From PALSA-278 sp963760285 (GTDB taxonomy: Bacteria; Acidobacteriota; Terriglobia; Acidiferrales; UBA7541), in assembly GCA_963760285.1 (NCBI GenBank), contig CAVXCI010000001.1:1922001-1986000 (forward strand): 64,000 bases of DNA. The letters are read 5' to 3'. Positions within the stretch are counted from its first letter, which is position 1. Every line of letters starts with the position of its first letter. The position numbers and the translations under genes were made by a program. Below the pieces are notes generated by a model. The model was not told the DNA's origin. It did no database searches and was given only the letters and a program-made list of their open reading frames with translations. Below, piece by piece: positions 1 through 8,961 of the stretch.

Positions 1-14
1 GTCATTGATACGAC

Positions 15-20
15 TATAAT
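15..20 (+). promoter_or_regulatory. candidate -10 box (TATAAT) upstream of P1
   Basis: A perfect TATAAT hexamer lies about 150 bases before the start codon of the first gene. The matching -35 region would fall before base 1, so the promoter cannot be confirmed. If real it gives a leader of about 140 bases. Confidence 0.3.
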
Positions 21-168
21 TGCGTGTGTCGCGCCGCCGCTTTGTATGTTTTAAGGGAGCTGGAAAATGCAAGACCGACCCGTTATGCGTTGTCGCGGCC
101 TTTGCGGCGGTGTACCCGGTTTCCGGTCGAATTTTGGATCCTGCCCTGGAGATAGAAGGAGAACCATC

Positions 169-1443
169 ATGAAAACCTTTCTAACGCTGTCTGTGGTGTC
201 GATTCTCACGGTGTTCTTGGCCTGCGCAACGGCTCCGTCGGTTTGCGCGCAATCTTCCTACGTGGCCACGAACGATGATAATCCCAACGGGAACACGACC
301 TCGGTCTACTACTGGGATGGCAGTACGTTGGCCCAGATTCCCGGGTCGCCCTTTCCCACTGGTGGCTATGGTCTCGGCGGCGGGTATTTTGCCATTCCCC
401 GCAACGCTATTTCCGTGGACAAGGAGGGGAAGTGCATGTTCGTGGGCGACGCCTACAATAACGGCTTCACCGCCTCGGACATTGCGGCATTCGCCGCATA
501 CGGCGGCGGCGTCCATCTCGTAGGTGACTATACGTCCGCGAATTCCTATTCCGGCGCGCAGGACGGCGTGGGGCTGGCGGTTAGCGCCGATACTCTCATC
601 GTCAACTACACCGCCTCCGACGTATTGGAAGAATGGACCATCGGCGACGGCTGCACCCTTACGGAGACAGGCAATACTGTCTCCGGCCTCGGCGGCAATG
701 GCGGCGTCGCGGACGGACTCGTCACCTCCTACGGATGTTTTTTCTTCTCCGGCGTGGATGGCACAGTGGTGTCCGGCACGATCAATCCCTTCGCTCAGGT
801 CGGCACCTATACCGCGGGCGGTTATACGAAATACAGCGGCGTTCCCGCGGGACTGCACATTCACCGCGGAATTTTATTCGCGGACGACGCCGGGGGCACC
901 CAGGCCCTTTTTGACTCGTGGAAAATTAATGCGGACTGCTCGTTGGGCAGGAATGTCACTTCCGGTCCCCTGCGGGGCACCATCTATGGCTCCAATACTT
1001 TCAACATCAGCCCCAATGGCAAATACATCTATACCATCGGCACCTTCAGCGGCACCGTGCAGACCGACGAAATTCGCGGCCAGAGCGTGGTGAATACGCG
1101 TTGCCCCGATCAGAATCTCCTGGGATACGGTGATACATGGATTTACCCGGGCGAAGGTGGTCTGCAGAACAATGAGCGGGGCAATGGCGGGTGGCAATTC
1201 CTCGCCGAAGGTAGTTTTGGCCTCTCGAACAACTCTTATATCGGCGTCAACGCCATCAGCGCGCGCGGCTGCCTTACAAATACCCAAAAGCGCGATGCCC
1301 GGGGGACAGTTGACGGCACTTACCCCGACAGCAGCATTTATCTTCTATCTTTGGAAACTCCCCAATATTGTGGCAAAGGAGGCTGCGGTGGACCTCCTGC
1401 GCCGGTCAAGGGGAAACCCGCCTTGGATGTGAAAAACAAGTAG
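169..1443 (+). CDS. secreted repeat protein, copy 1 (P1); function unknown
   Basis: A 424-residue protein with a clear signal peptide (MKTFLTL... ending near VCAQ), so it is exported. The start at 169 has AGAAGGAGA just upstream; a reading frame open from 67 lacks a good site. The mature part is rich in Gly, Tyr, Thr and Asn and repeats motifs such as DDNPNGNTTS, GGYGLGGGYF, CTLTETG, YGSNT and SPNGKYIY. These resemble blades of lactonase/YVTN-like beta-propellers, but I do not recognise the family with certainty. The C-terminus has a short Cys/Gly-rich tail (CGKGGCGG). It is clearly paralogous to the protein at 4498-5673. A cyclase/TPR membrane gene follows on the same strand after 160 bases, so the two may be co-transcribed. 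Confidence 0.8.
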   Translation: MKTFLTLSVVSILTVFLACATAPSVCAQSSYVATNDDNPNGNTTSVYYWDGSTLAQIPGSPFPTGGYGLGGGYFAIPRNAISVDKEGKCMFVGDAYNNGFTASDIAAFAAYGGGVHLVGDYTSANSYSGAQDGVGLAVSADTLIVNYTASDVLEEWTIGDGCTLTETGNTVSGLGGNGGVADGLVTSYGCFFFSGVDGTVVSGTINPFAQVGTYTAGGYTKYSGVPAGLHIHRGILFADDAGGTQALFDSWKINADCSLGRNVTSGPLRGTIYGSNTFNISPNGKYIYTIGTFSGTVQTDEIRGQSVVNTRCPDQNLLGYGDTWIYPGEGGLQNNERGNGGWQFLAEGSFGLSNNSYIGVNAISARGCLTNTQKRDARGTVDGTYPDSSIYLLSLETPQYCGKGGCGGPPAPVKGKPALDVKNK

Positions 1444-1456
1444 CTGCTCTTCGGGA

Positions 1457-1503
1457 GGGGCAGCCTCTTCGCTGGAGGAAGAAATCCGGCGGCGGGCTGC
1501 CCC
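1457..1503 (+). other. inverted repeat between P1 and C1
   Basis: GGGGCAGCC at 1457-1465 and its exact complement GGCTGCCCC at 1495-1503 can form a 9-bp stem with a 29-base loop. A moderately T-rich stretch follows. It could be a weak terminator or attenuator that lowers read-through from P1 into C1. Confidence 0.35.
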
Positions 1504-1603
1504 CCTGCGTTCATTATTGTTTTCATCTCCCGCCTGAATCACGCCGCCATCCTCGCCCCTCCGATTGACTCCCCTTTGCGCACAGGAATAGTATGGGCGC
1601 GTC

Positions 1604-4147
1604 ATGCCGTCTGCGCCGCTCCTGGAGATTCCGCCCGCTCCCGCATTGCAGATCGCCCACGTGCTTTTCATGGATGTGGTGGGCTACTCCAGTCTGCCTA
1701 TGGACCAGCAACAGAACGTCCTGAGGGAATTGCAGGAAGCCGTCCGCGCCACCCCCGATTTCTCCCGCGCCCAGGCCAGCGGTGAACTCATCCGCCTCCC
1801 CACCGGCGATGGCATGGCTCTGGTATTCTTCGCCCATCCCGAAGCGCCCGTGCGCTGCGCCGTGGAATTGAGCCGTGCTCTCCGCGGCCCCTCCCGCATC
1901 CCCTTGCGTATGGGCATTCATTTCGGCTCCGTTTATCCCGTGCCGGACATCAACGCCACCCGCAACGTCGCCGGCGCCGGCATCAATATCGCCCAGCGCG
2001 TAATGGACTGCGGCGACGCCGGCCACATTCTCATTTCCGAAGAAGTCGCCAAACTCCTTGGCCAACTCACCACCTGGAGCGGCTCGCTCCACGACCTCGG
2101 CGAAGTGGAAGTGAAGCACGGCGTCCACATTCATATTTACAATCTCTACACTTCCGACGCCGGCAATCCCAGCGTCCCCAGCAAGCTGGTCGCCGCGCGT
2201 GCCTTCGCCGCGGCCGCCACCAGGAAGCGCCGCGTCACCGCGGGAGTGATTGCCGCCGGCCTCATCCTCGCCCTCGCTCTCGGCGCGTGGTCTTATCGCC
2301 AGCGCCGCGCCCACGCATTGACCGCCACGGACACGGTTCTTCTCGCCGACTTCGAAAACAACACCAGCGATCCCGCCTTCGAGGACACTCTCAAACAGGC
2401 GCTCTCCATCAAATTGAAGGAGTCGCCCTTCCTCAGCCTCCTCTCCGACAATAAAGTCAACGAAACCCTCGCCGCCATGACCAGGCCCGCGGATACCAGG
2501 CTCACCAAGTCCGTGGCCCGCGAGGTTTGTGAACGCGCCGGCGGCAAAGCCTATATTTCCGGCGCCATTACCAGCGTCGGCAGCCTGTACGTCATCAGCC
2601 TCGATGCCGTCGACTGTCTCGACGGCGATTCCCTCGCTCAGGAATTTGTGCAGGTCCCTTCCAAGGAAAAGGTGATTGACGCCCTCGGCGTGGCCGCTTC
2701 GCGCCTGCGCGGAAAACTCGGCGAATCCCTCAGCACCGTCAAGTCCTTTGACGTTCCTCTCAGCCAGGCCACCACTCCGTCTCTCGAGGCCCTGGAGGCT
2801 TATTCCACCGCGCGCAAGATTCGTGAGGAAACCGGTGACTCCGCCGCCATTCCTCTGTATAAGCGCGCCATCGAACTCGACCCCAATTTCGCCCTGGCCT
2901 ACGACGCCCTGGGCTCCATTTACATTGACTTACAGGAAAGCCGCCAGGCCGGCGAAAATTTCCAGAAGGCCTACCAGCTCCGCAACCGCGGCAGCGAGCG
3001 CGAAAATCTGATTATCGCCGCCTACTACTATTCCAACGTCACCGGCGATCTGGACAAGGCTATTCAGGCCTACAACGATTGGAGCGTCACTTATCCGCGC
3101 GATTCCACTCCGCATCTGAATCTCGGCCTCAACTACATGTATCTTGGCGACTACCAGAAGGCCGTCGCGGAAACCCTCCAGGCTTTGCATCTGAATCCCA
3201 GCGAAAGCCTGGGCTACAACAATCTGATGGCCGCGTATGCCGCGCTCAACCGCCTGGACGACGCCAAAGCCGTATACCAGCAGGCCAGCGCCCGCAATCT
3301 CGTTCATCCGCTCACCCACGCCACCATGTACGGCATCGCCTTCCTCGAAGGCGACACCACCGAGATGAACCGCCAGGTGCAATGGGCCGCCGGCAACGCC
3401 GAGGCCGAGGAGCAGCTCCTTCCCGTCATGGCTTCCACCGAGGCCTACTATGGCCGCCTCGACAAGTCACTGGAACTGGCCGCCGACGCCGCCGAATCCT
3501 GCTGGCGCAAGGACGAAAAGGAAGCCGCCGCCGCTCTCCATCTCATTTCCGCGCTGCGCGCCGCGGAGTTCGGCGATCTGAACCGCGCCCGCCGCGAAAC
3601 CGCCACCGGCCTGGCGCTGGCTTCCACGCGGGACGTTCAGGTGCTGGCCGCTCTGGCTCTGGCCCGTTCCGGCGATTCCGGGCCCGCCGAAAAAATGGCA
3701 TCGGAACTGGCCCGCGGCTATCCCATGGATATGCTTATCAACGACTATTGGCTGCCCACCATCCGCGCGTCCATCGAAATTGATCGCGGCAATCCCGCCC
3801 GCGCCGTCGACTTTCTCCGCTCCGCCCAGCGTTACGAGCTTGGCCAGCCTCCCCAGGGGGCCGACCCTCTCTATCCCGTCTATGTCCGCGCCGAAGCCTT
3901 TCGCAAGGCCCGCAGGGGCGCGGAAGCCGCCGCTGAATTCCAGAAAATTCTCAGCCATCGCGGCATCATGCAGAATAGTCCGCTCGGCGCGCTGGCCCGC
4001 CTGGGACTGGCCCGCTCCCTCGTCCTTCAGGGCGACCCCGCAAAAGCGCGCGCCGCCTACCAGAATTTCCTCGCCCTCTGGAAGGACGCCGGCCCCGGCG
4101 TCCCCATCCTCGCCGCCGCCCAGTCCGAATACGCCAGGCTGAACTAG
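1604..4147 (+). CDS. class III nucleotidyl cyclase domain / TM / TolB-like / TPR protein, copy 1 (C1)
   Basis: An 847-residue inner-membrane protein. Residues 15-185 form a class III adenylate/guanylate cyclase domain, with metal-binding Asp24 (in FMDVVGYS) and Asp69 (in PTGDG) and the transition-state pair Asn128/Arg132 (INIAQR). The Lys that normally precedes the GD motif is Leu65 here, so substrate specificity is uncertain. Residues 212-231 form one transmembrane helix. Residues 242-380 resemble the TolB-like region common in acidobacterial signalling proteins (DTVLLADFENNTSDP). From about residue 390 to the end come tetratricopeptide repeats (AIELDPNFALAYDALG, AVAETLQALHLNP). The cyclase would face the cytoplasm and the TPR part the periplasm. 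No strong ribosome-binding site precedes the ATG. It has the same length as its paralogue at 5876-8419. Confidence 0.85.
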   Translation: MPSAPLLEIPPAPALQIAHVLFMDVVGYSSLPMDQQQNVLRELQEAVRATPDFSRAQASGELIRLPTGDGMALVFFAHPEAPVRCAVELSRALRGPSRIPLRMGIHFGSVYPVPDINATRNVAGAGINIAQRVMDCGDAGHILISEEVAKLLGQLTTWSGSLHDLGEVEVKHGVHIHIYNLYTSDAGNPSVPSKLVAARAFAAAATRKRRVTAGVIAAGLILALALGAWSYRQRRAHALTATDTVLLADFENNTSDPAFEDTLKQALSIKLKESPFLSLLSDNKVNETLAAMTRPADTRLTKSVAREVCERAGGKAYISGAITSVGSLYVISLDAVDCLDGDSLAQEFVQVPSKEKVIDALGVAASRLRGKLGESLSTVKSFDVPLSQATTPSLEALEAYSTARKIREETGDSAAIPLYKRAIELDPNFALAYDALGSIYIDLQESRQAGENFQKAYQLRNRGSERENLIIAAYYYSNVTGDLDKAIQAYNDWSVTYPRDSTPHLNLGLNYMYLGDYQKAVAETLQALHLNPSESLGYNNLMAAYAALNRLDDAKAVYQQASARNLVHPLTHATMYGIAFLEGDTTEMNRQVQWAAGNAEAEEQLLPVMASTEAYYGRLDKSLELAADAAESCWRKDEKEAAAALHLISALRAAEFGDLNRARRETATGLALASTRDVQVLAALALARSGDSGPAEKMASELARGYPMDMLINDYWLPTIRASIEIDRGNPARAVDFLRSAQRYELGQPPQGADPLYPVYVRAEAFRKARRGAEAAAEFQKILSHRGIMQNSPLGALARLGLARSLVLQGDPAKARAAYQNFLALWKDAGPGVPILAAAQSEYARLN

Positions 4148-4445
4148 CGCGCGATGCCGAAGCCGAATACGCCGAGCCGCACTAGCCCGCGAGCTCGCGA
4201 TTTTCGCGTTGGAAGCCCGCAGCCTGTCCGCGGTGGCGGACCCTCTCCCCTCTCGCCGGAATTTAGTGTCGCCTCCGCCACCTGACTTGTCGGAGATCTG
4301 TATTAGAGATTGCAGATTCGCCCTGATCTGCCATCAAGTTTGCGGGAAAGGGCAATGGATATCGTCTCTGCGAAGAATGAAATCGCAGACGAAAACGGCT
4401 GCGGCATTGAGGCGAGCAGAGTGGGGTATTGGCGCACAAAGGAAA
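4148..4445. other. intergenic region, no gene seen
   Basis: This stretch separates the convergent ends of C1 and P2. I see no plausible gene or RNA in it. The only structure is the P2 terminator hairpin just after it. Confidence 0.5.
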
Positions 4446-4470
4446 ATGGGTGCGGCCCGAAGGCCGCGCC
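4446..4470 (-). terminator. probable intrinsic terminator of P2
   Basis: On the minus strand GCGGCC-TTCG-GGCCGC (4452-4467) forms a GC stem closed by a UUCG tetraloop, flanked by further G and C runs. ATTTTCC follows. It lies about 30 bases after the P2 stop codon. The T-run is short, so efficiency is uncertain. Confidence 0.55.
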
Positions 4471-4497
4471 CCTGGAAGGCCAAAGTGATCCGATGAA

Positions 4498-5673
4498 TTA
4501 ATCGGTGTGGGTCTTTATGGACAGCGTGTACTCGCTGCCTTCCGCGACGTTGGTGTTATAGGTCAAGCAGCCGTTGCTGGAGTCGATGTCGTTAATCGCG
4601 ACATACGAAGTGCTGGTGTAGCCAAAGCTCGCTTCAGCGATAAACTGCCATCCGCCCGCGCCCTTGTTGTTGTTTTGCAGTGCGGAGGCGCCAGGATAAA
4701 TCCAGCTGCTGCCGTAGCCAGGAAGGCTGACGTCGGTGCAGCTGCTCTGGGTCACGCTCGAGCCGGAGACATCGGCCGTGGTGACGGTGCCGCTGAAGGT
4801 TCCAACGCCGTACAAATACGCGCCGTTGGGGCTGAGGCTCATGGTGTTGGAGCCATAGAGCGAATCGCTGAGCGGGCCATTGGTAACGTTGCTGGTCAGC
4901 GAGCAATTCGAGTTGATGGTCCAGACGTCAACGAGAAAGCTGGTGCCGCCCAGGTCATCGGCGTAGAGATAGGTGCCGTTGGTCTGCAGGTCCGTGGGGA
5001 GCCCGCCATCAGCATCATAACCACCAGCGGTGACGGAGCCACCGTAGGTGAAGGGAGACATGGTCGCATAGGAAACCGTGCCGTCCGCGCCCGAGAAGTA
5101 GTAGCAATTGCTGGTGGCGAGCATGCCGTCCGCAACGCCGCCATTCCCGCTGTAGCCCTGGATGGTCTTGCCGGTCTCGGTCAGTGTGCAGCCGCTGCCG
5201 ATGGTCCACTGTTCCTGGACTTCGGATGCGGTGTAGTTGGCGATCAGAGTGTTGCCGCTGGTCGCCAGGCCGACGCCGTATTCCGCGCCGGAATAGCCGT
5301 ATTCGGAGGTGTAGTCCCCAACCAGGCTCAGAGCGTGCGACGCATATTTGAAGGACGCGATGTCGGAAGCTTCGAAGCTGCTGTTATAGGCATCGCCAAC
5401 AAAGAGGCAATTGCCGTTGCTGCCAACCGCAATCGCTGCGCGGGGGATACCGAAATAGCCGCCACCCAGACCGTAGCCGCCCGTTGCAAATGGGGAGCCG
5501 GAAATCGCGGTCAGGCTGCTGCCATTCCAGAAATACACGCTGGTGGTATTGCCATCAGGGTTGTCGTCGTTGGTGGCGAGGTGCGCATGGTTGGCAAACG
5601 CAGCGCCAGCCATCGCGCCAACGAAGCACGCGCCAAGGGCGACCACGAGAGAAATCCTGAAAAAATTCTTCAT
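4498..5673 (-). CDS. secreted repeat protein, copy 2 (P2); function unknown
   Basis: A 391-residue exported protein with an N-terminal signal peptide (MKNFFRISLVV... ending near AAFA). The ATG at 5673 is preceded by AAGGAGG at ideal spacing, so this start is well supported. It aligns along its whole length with the protein at 169-1443 at roughly half identity. Shared blocks include ATNDDNP, GNTTSVY, GGYGLGGGYF, GDYTS, CTLTETG, NGGVADG, LYGSNT and SPNG. It lacks the Cys-rich tail of copy 1. The repeats suggest an extracytoplasmic beta-propeller-like fold, but no catalytic motif is recognised. It lies 202 bases downstream of the cyclase gene C2 on the same strand. Confidence 0.8.
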   Translation of the reverse strand: MKNFFRISLVVALGACFVGAMAGAAFANHAHLATNDDNPDGNTTSVYFWNGSSLTAISGSPFATGGYGLGGGYFGIPRAAIAVGSNGNCLFVGDAYNSSFEASDIASFKYASHALSLVGDYTSEYGYSGAEYGVGLATSGNTLIANYTASEVQEQWTIGSGCTLTETGKTIQGYSGNGGVADGMLATSNCYYFSGADGTVSYATMSPFTYGGSVTAGGYDADGGLPTDLQTNGTYLYADDLGGTSFLVDVWTINSNCSLTSNVTNGPLSDSLYGSNTMSLSPNGAYLYGVGTFSGTVTTADVSGSSVTQSSCTDVSLPGYGSSWIYPGASALQNNNKGAGGWQFIAEASFGYTSTSYVAINDIDSSNGCLTYNTNVAEGSEYTLSIKTHTD

Positions 5674-5770
5674 ACAGGGATCCTCCTTCCTCTTTACGTT
5701 TATGCACATAAGATGCCCTCAGGCGCCCGAGATTGCCGTGTGGCTGGGGGTGCCGACCGGTAGCTGGCGG

Positions 5771-5776
5771 ACTATA
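5771..5776 (-). promoter_or_regulatory. candidate -10 box for P2
   Basis: TATAGT on the minus strand lies about 97 bases before the P2 start, with a weak -35-like TTTTCA 17 bases upstream. It would let P2 be expressed separately from C2. Confidence 0.3.
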
Positions 5777-5875
5777 CTTACCACGTCAAGCTTGAAAAGA
5801 GAAGCAGAAAAATGAAGGAGAGGGTTGGCGGACAGGCGCACAAATCAGCTACTCCGATCCTGAAAACAGGAAGAA

Positions 5876-8419
5876 TTAACGAAGCCGCGCGAATTCTGTT
5901 TTGGCATCGCGGTAAATGGGGATGTCTGCGTCCGCGTGCTCCCACAGCGTGAAGAATTCCTGATAGGCGGCGCGGGCCTTTGGGGCGTCGCCCTGCATGG
6001 CGTAGGCACGGCCCAAATTGAGGCGGGCGAGCGCGCCTAAGTGGCAGTTGGTTACCACGCCACGGTGATCGAGGAATTTCTGAAACTCGGCGGCGGCTTC
6101 TCTTCCCTGATGCAGCTGCAGATACGCCTGCCCGCGAACGAAAATAGGATAAAGAGCCACTCCATCCGCCTGCGGAGGAGGCGCGCCCAACTCGTATGGT
6201 GCAGCATCCTGAAGAATCACAACCGCTTTGCCGGGGTCCTTGCGGTTAATCGCGATGGCCCCTCGGATGGTCGGAAGCCAATAGCCGTTGATGAATGGGT
6301 CCAGCGGGAACTGCTTCGCCAGCTTGGTCGCCTTGGCCTCCGCGCCGCCTGAATCTCCAGCACGCGCAAGAGCTACCGCTGCAAGCACTTGCATATCCCG
6401 TGCTGGCGCTAAAGCCAGCGCCGCCTTAGTTTCATTGCGGGCCTGTTCCGGAATCCCAAACTCGGCATCCCATAACGCCACGTCCATCCGCTCCATGGCC
6501 ACACATTCTTTTCCGTCCCCGCATACCTCAGCACTCTCCACACGCTTGGCCAATTGGCGAGCGTTCGTGAGGCGTCCGTGGAAGGCTTCAGTCTGCGCAA
6601 TCACAGGAAGCATTTGTTTTTCTCTGTCCGAATTTCCCCTGGCCCAATCCTCCTGGGTCTTCATTCCCGCAGCATCTTCCAGAAGAAACGCCACGCTATA
6701 CATCGCCTCGTGCACGAAGGGGTCTTCAATATCGCGCGCCATCGCCTGCTTATACATGGCCTGTGCGTCGTTGAAACGGTTGAGCCCGGTGTAGTAACCC
6801 ATCAAATTTGCGTAACCCACGCCTGAGCTGGAATTGAGCTTCAAATACCGCAGACCCTCCGTGGCCGCCTTGTCGTATTGCCCCAGGTAAGCATAGTTCT
6901 GCGCCAAATCATTCAATGGTGAAGAGTCTCCTGGATAATCCTGGGCCCAATACTCATACTGTTTTGTGGCCTCGTCGAGTTGTCCAGTGACGCTCGCATA
7001 GTAATGCCCCAGGATTGAATACCTCTCCCTGTGACTGCCTACCTGGTCGAGCAGCCCGTAGGCCTTTCGAAAATTCTTCTCGGCTACGCTGGTTTCGTCA
7101 TTGTTCCCGTATGCAACTCCCAGCCTGTCATAGGCCATGGCAAAGTTTGGATCGAGTTCGATGGCTCGGGCGTAAAGCGGAATGGCGGCAGCATCGCCTT
7201 TTTCATACTGGGTCCGTGTCGCGAACGAATATGCCTTGAGCGCTTCGTTCGAAGGCGTGGTGACCGGGCTGAGAGGCACATCGGAGGATTTTGCCGTGTT
7301 GGGTGACTTACCGAGTTCTGCAAGCAGTTTCTTTGCCGCTTCTCTTACGCTATCAAAAGCCGTCGCCTTGGTCGTCCGGGACGTCTGTCCCCCTGGGAAT
7401 ATTTGTCCGTCAAGGCAATGCACAGCTTCTAGTGTGATGACATATTGTTTATCGTATGGGGCAATCGTGCCTTGGATGTACGCCTTGCTGTTGGCGCGTT
7501 GGCAGACTTGGCGGGCAACGTTCCGCGTCAGCTTCGTCTCCGGCGGCACCTTCATTCTATTCAGCATGTCCCCCACTTCGTCTTCGGACATCACATTCAG
7601 GGAACGCAGTACCTCTTCCCTGAGCGGTGGGTTCAGTTTGTCGTCGAAATCAGGATCACCCGTTTGGTTATCGAAATCCGCGAGCACCACTGTGTCCTTA
7701 TCCTTGATTGTGTGGGCCTGCACCTGCTGGGCATGGTACAACCACACGCCTACCGTCAAGGCCACGATCACGCCTGCAATTGCTGCTCCCAGCGCAATCC
7801 TTTTTTTCCGAACTCTTGCGCGCGCCGCGCAGAACTTCTGCGGGATGGCTGCATTCCCGGCGTCTTCTTTCACCAAATTATAAATGTGGATGCGAACCCC
7901 GTGTTTGACCTCCGCCTCTCCCAGATCCCGGAGAGGGTCGCTCCATTCGCTGCTCAACTGCCCCAGCACGTTTCCCACTTCTGCTGACACAAGGATGTGG
8001 CCTGCATCGCCGCAGTCCATCACCCGTTGCGCCATGTTGATTCCGCCACCGGCCACGTTGAGGTTGGCGTTGATGTCCGCCACGCGGTAAACAGGCCCGG
8101 TGTGAATCCCCATGCGCAATTTCAATTCCGGCTGGCTTTTCAGTGCGCGGCTCAACTCCAGCGCGCAGTGCGCCGGCGCCTCGGGATCGCCGAAGAATAC
8201 CAGCGCCATGCCGTCTCCCGTCGGGAGGCAAATTAGTTGTTGGTGTTCCTGCGCACGGGCGAAATCGGAGGTCTTCCGTACCATGTCCTGCAGCATGTTC
8301 AGGATTTTTTGCTGCTGGTCCATCAGCAGTTTGGAATAGCCCACCACGTCGAGGAACAGCACGTGGGCCAACTCCAGGCCGGAGTCGCGCCGCTGCTGGG
8401 GAAGCGGTTCAGACGTCAT
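5876..8419 (-). CDS. class III nucleotidyl cyclase domain / TM / TolB-like / TPR protein, copy 2 (C2)
   Basis: An 847-residue paralogue of the protein at 1604-4147 with identical domain order. The cyclase domain has metal Asp24 (FLDVVGYS) and Asp69 (PTGDG), Asn128 and Arg132 (INMAQR), and the same Leu65 in place of the usual substrate-recognising Lys. A transmembrane helix lies near residues 210-230 (IALGAAIAGVIVALTVGVWL). A TolB-like segment (DTVVLADFDNQTGDPDF) and about ten TPR-like repeats follow. The equal length and conserved residue numbering show that the two genes diverged by duplication without large indels. P2 follows on the same strand. Confidence 0.85.
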   Translation of the reverse strand: MTSEPLPQQRRDSGLELAHVLFLDVVGYSKLLMDQQQKILNMLQDMVRKTSDFARAQEHQQLICLPTGDGMALVFFGDPEAPAHCALELSRALKSQPELKLRMGIHTGPVYRVADINANLNVAGGGINMAQRVMDCGDAGHILVSAEVGNVLGQLSSEWSDPLRDLGEAEVKHGVRIHIYNLVKEDAGNAAIPQKFCAARARVRKKRIALGAAIAGVIVALTVGVWLYHAQQVQAHTIKDKDTVVLADFDNQTGDPDFDDKLNPPLREEVLRSLNVMSEDEVGDMLNRMKVPPETKLTRNVARQVCQRANSKAYIQGTIAPYDKQYVITLEAVHCLDGQIFPGGQTSRTTKATAFDSVREAAKKLLAELGKSPNTAKSSDVPLSPVTTPSNEALKAYSFATRTQYEKGDAAAIPLYARAIELDPNFAMAYDRLGVAYGNNDETSVAEKNFRKAYGLLDQVGSHRERYSILGHYYASVTGQLDEATKQYEYWAQDYPGDSSPLNDLAQNYAYLGQYDKAATEGLRYLKLNSSSGVGYANLMGYYTGLNRFNDAQAMYKQAMARDIEDPFVHEAMYSVAFLLEDAAGMKTQEDWARGNSDREKQMLPVIAQTEAFHGRLTNARQLAKRVESAEVCGDGKECVAMERMDVALWDAEFGIPEQARNETKAALALAPARDMQVLAAVALARAGDSGGAEAKATKLAKQFPLDPFINGYWLPTIRGAIAINRKDPGKAVVILQDAAPYELGAPPPQADGVALYPIFVRGQAYLQLHQGREAAAEFQKFLDHRGVVTNCHLGALARLNLGRAYAMQGDAPKARAAYQEFFTLWEHADADIPIYRDAKTEFARLR

Positions 8420-8428
8420 AGCTGCCCC

Positions 8429-8457
8429 ATACTATGCTGCGCTGGGCAGCCGGTCAA
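8429..8457 (-). promoter_or_regulatory. sigma-70-type promoter of C2
   Basis: On the minus strand a -35 element TTGACC (8457-8452) and a -10 element TAGTAT (8434-8429) are separated by exactly 17 bases. The -10 ends 9 bases before the ATG at 8419, so the predicted transcript would be almost leaderless. Confidence 0.5.
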
Positions 8458-8525
8458 TGGCGCTGCATATGTCTCCGTGTCGGCTGACAGCGTTACAGAA
8501 GCTGCTGTTGATTTTTTCCGCGGAA

Positions 8526-8544
8526 TTCTGACAATAGGTCAGAA
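8526..8544. other. short palindrome in the C2 upstream region
   Basis: TTCTGAC-AATAG-GTCAGAA is a perfect 7-bp inverted repeat with a 5-base spacer, about 110 bases upstream of C2. It could be an operator or a small hairpin. Confidence 0.35.
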
Positions 8545-8581
8545 CTATGCCCGGACGATGGAAATAAGCGCAAAGAGGCGA

Positions 8582-8662
8582 TTTCTAATAGGGACACATG
8601 TGACAGTCGCAAAACCGCAACTCTCACGTAATCAATAATTTACACTTTTCTAATAGGGACAC
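8582..8662. repeat. two direct copies of TTTCTAATAGGGACAC
   Basis: The 16-mer occurs at 8582-8597 and 8647-8662, a 65-base period. Each copy is followed by a similar segment ending in TGACA. The rest of 8420-8961 holds no gene that I can support. The repeats could be remnants of a mobile element end or paired regulator sites. Confidence 0.5.
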
Positions 8663-8961
8663 TTTTTGACATCTCATTTCTGCCGCATTTCTCCCTCTTC
8701 GCCGCAACCTGAAAGAGTCCGCATCCCTCGTCAGTCCCGCCCTTAAGATGAAAAGGGAAGCCCAGCCGCCCGCTTTTGCCTTCCCAAGGCGCTCAGTAAC
8801 CGCCTTCCCCCCCGCGAGACCGCTATAGCGATGGAACAATGAGCGCGAATAGGTTCTATTTTCTTCGCCACGTGTTGTACTCTGTCCTCAGGGCGTCTGT
8901 TCCTCCGCGCCCGACCCGCAGCGCCAGCGGAAGCCCCCGTAACGGGCCATGGAGGCAACGA

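Noticed and set aside
67..168. Extended N-terminus for P1
   Set aside because: The extra 34 residues precede a clear signal peptide, and only the ATG at 169 has a ribosome-binding site.
4507..5763. 418-residue plus-strand reading frame opposite P2
   Set aside because: It mirrors the codon pattern of P2, is low in aromatic residues and lacks family-like motifs. P2 has a signal peptide, a paralogue and a strong ribosome-binding site.
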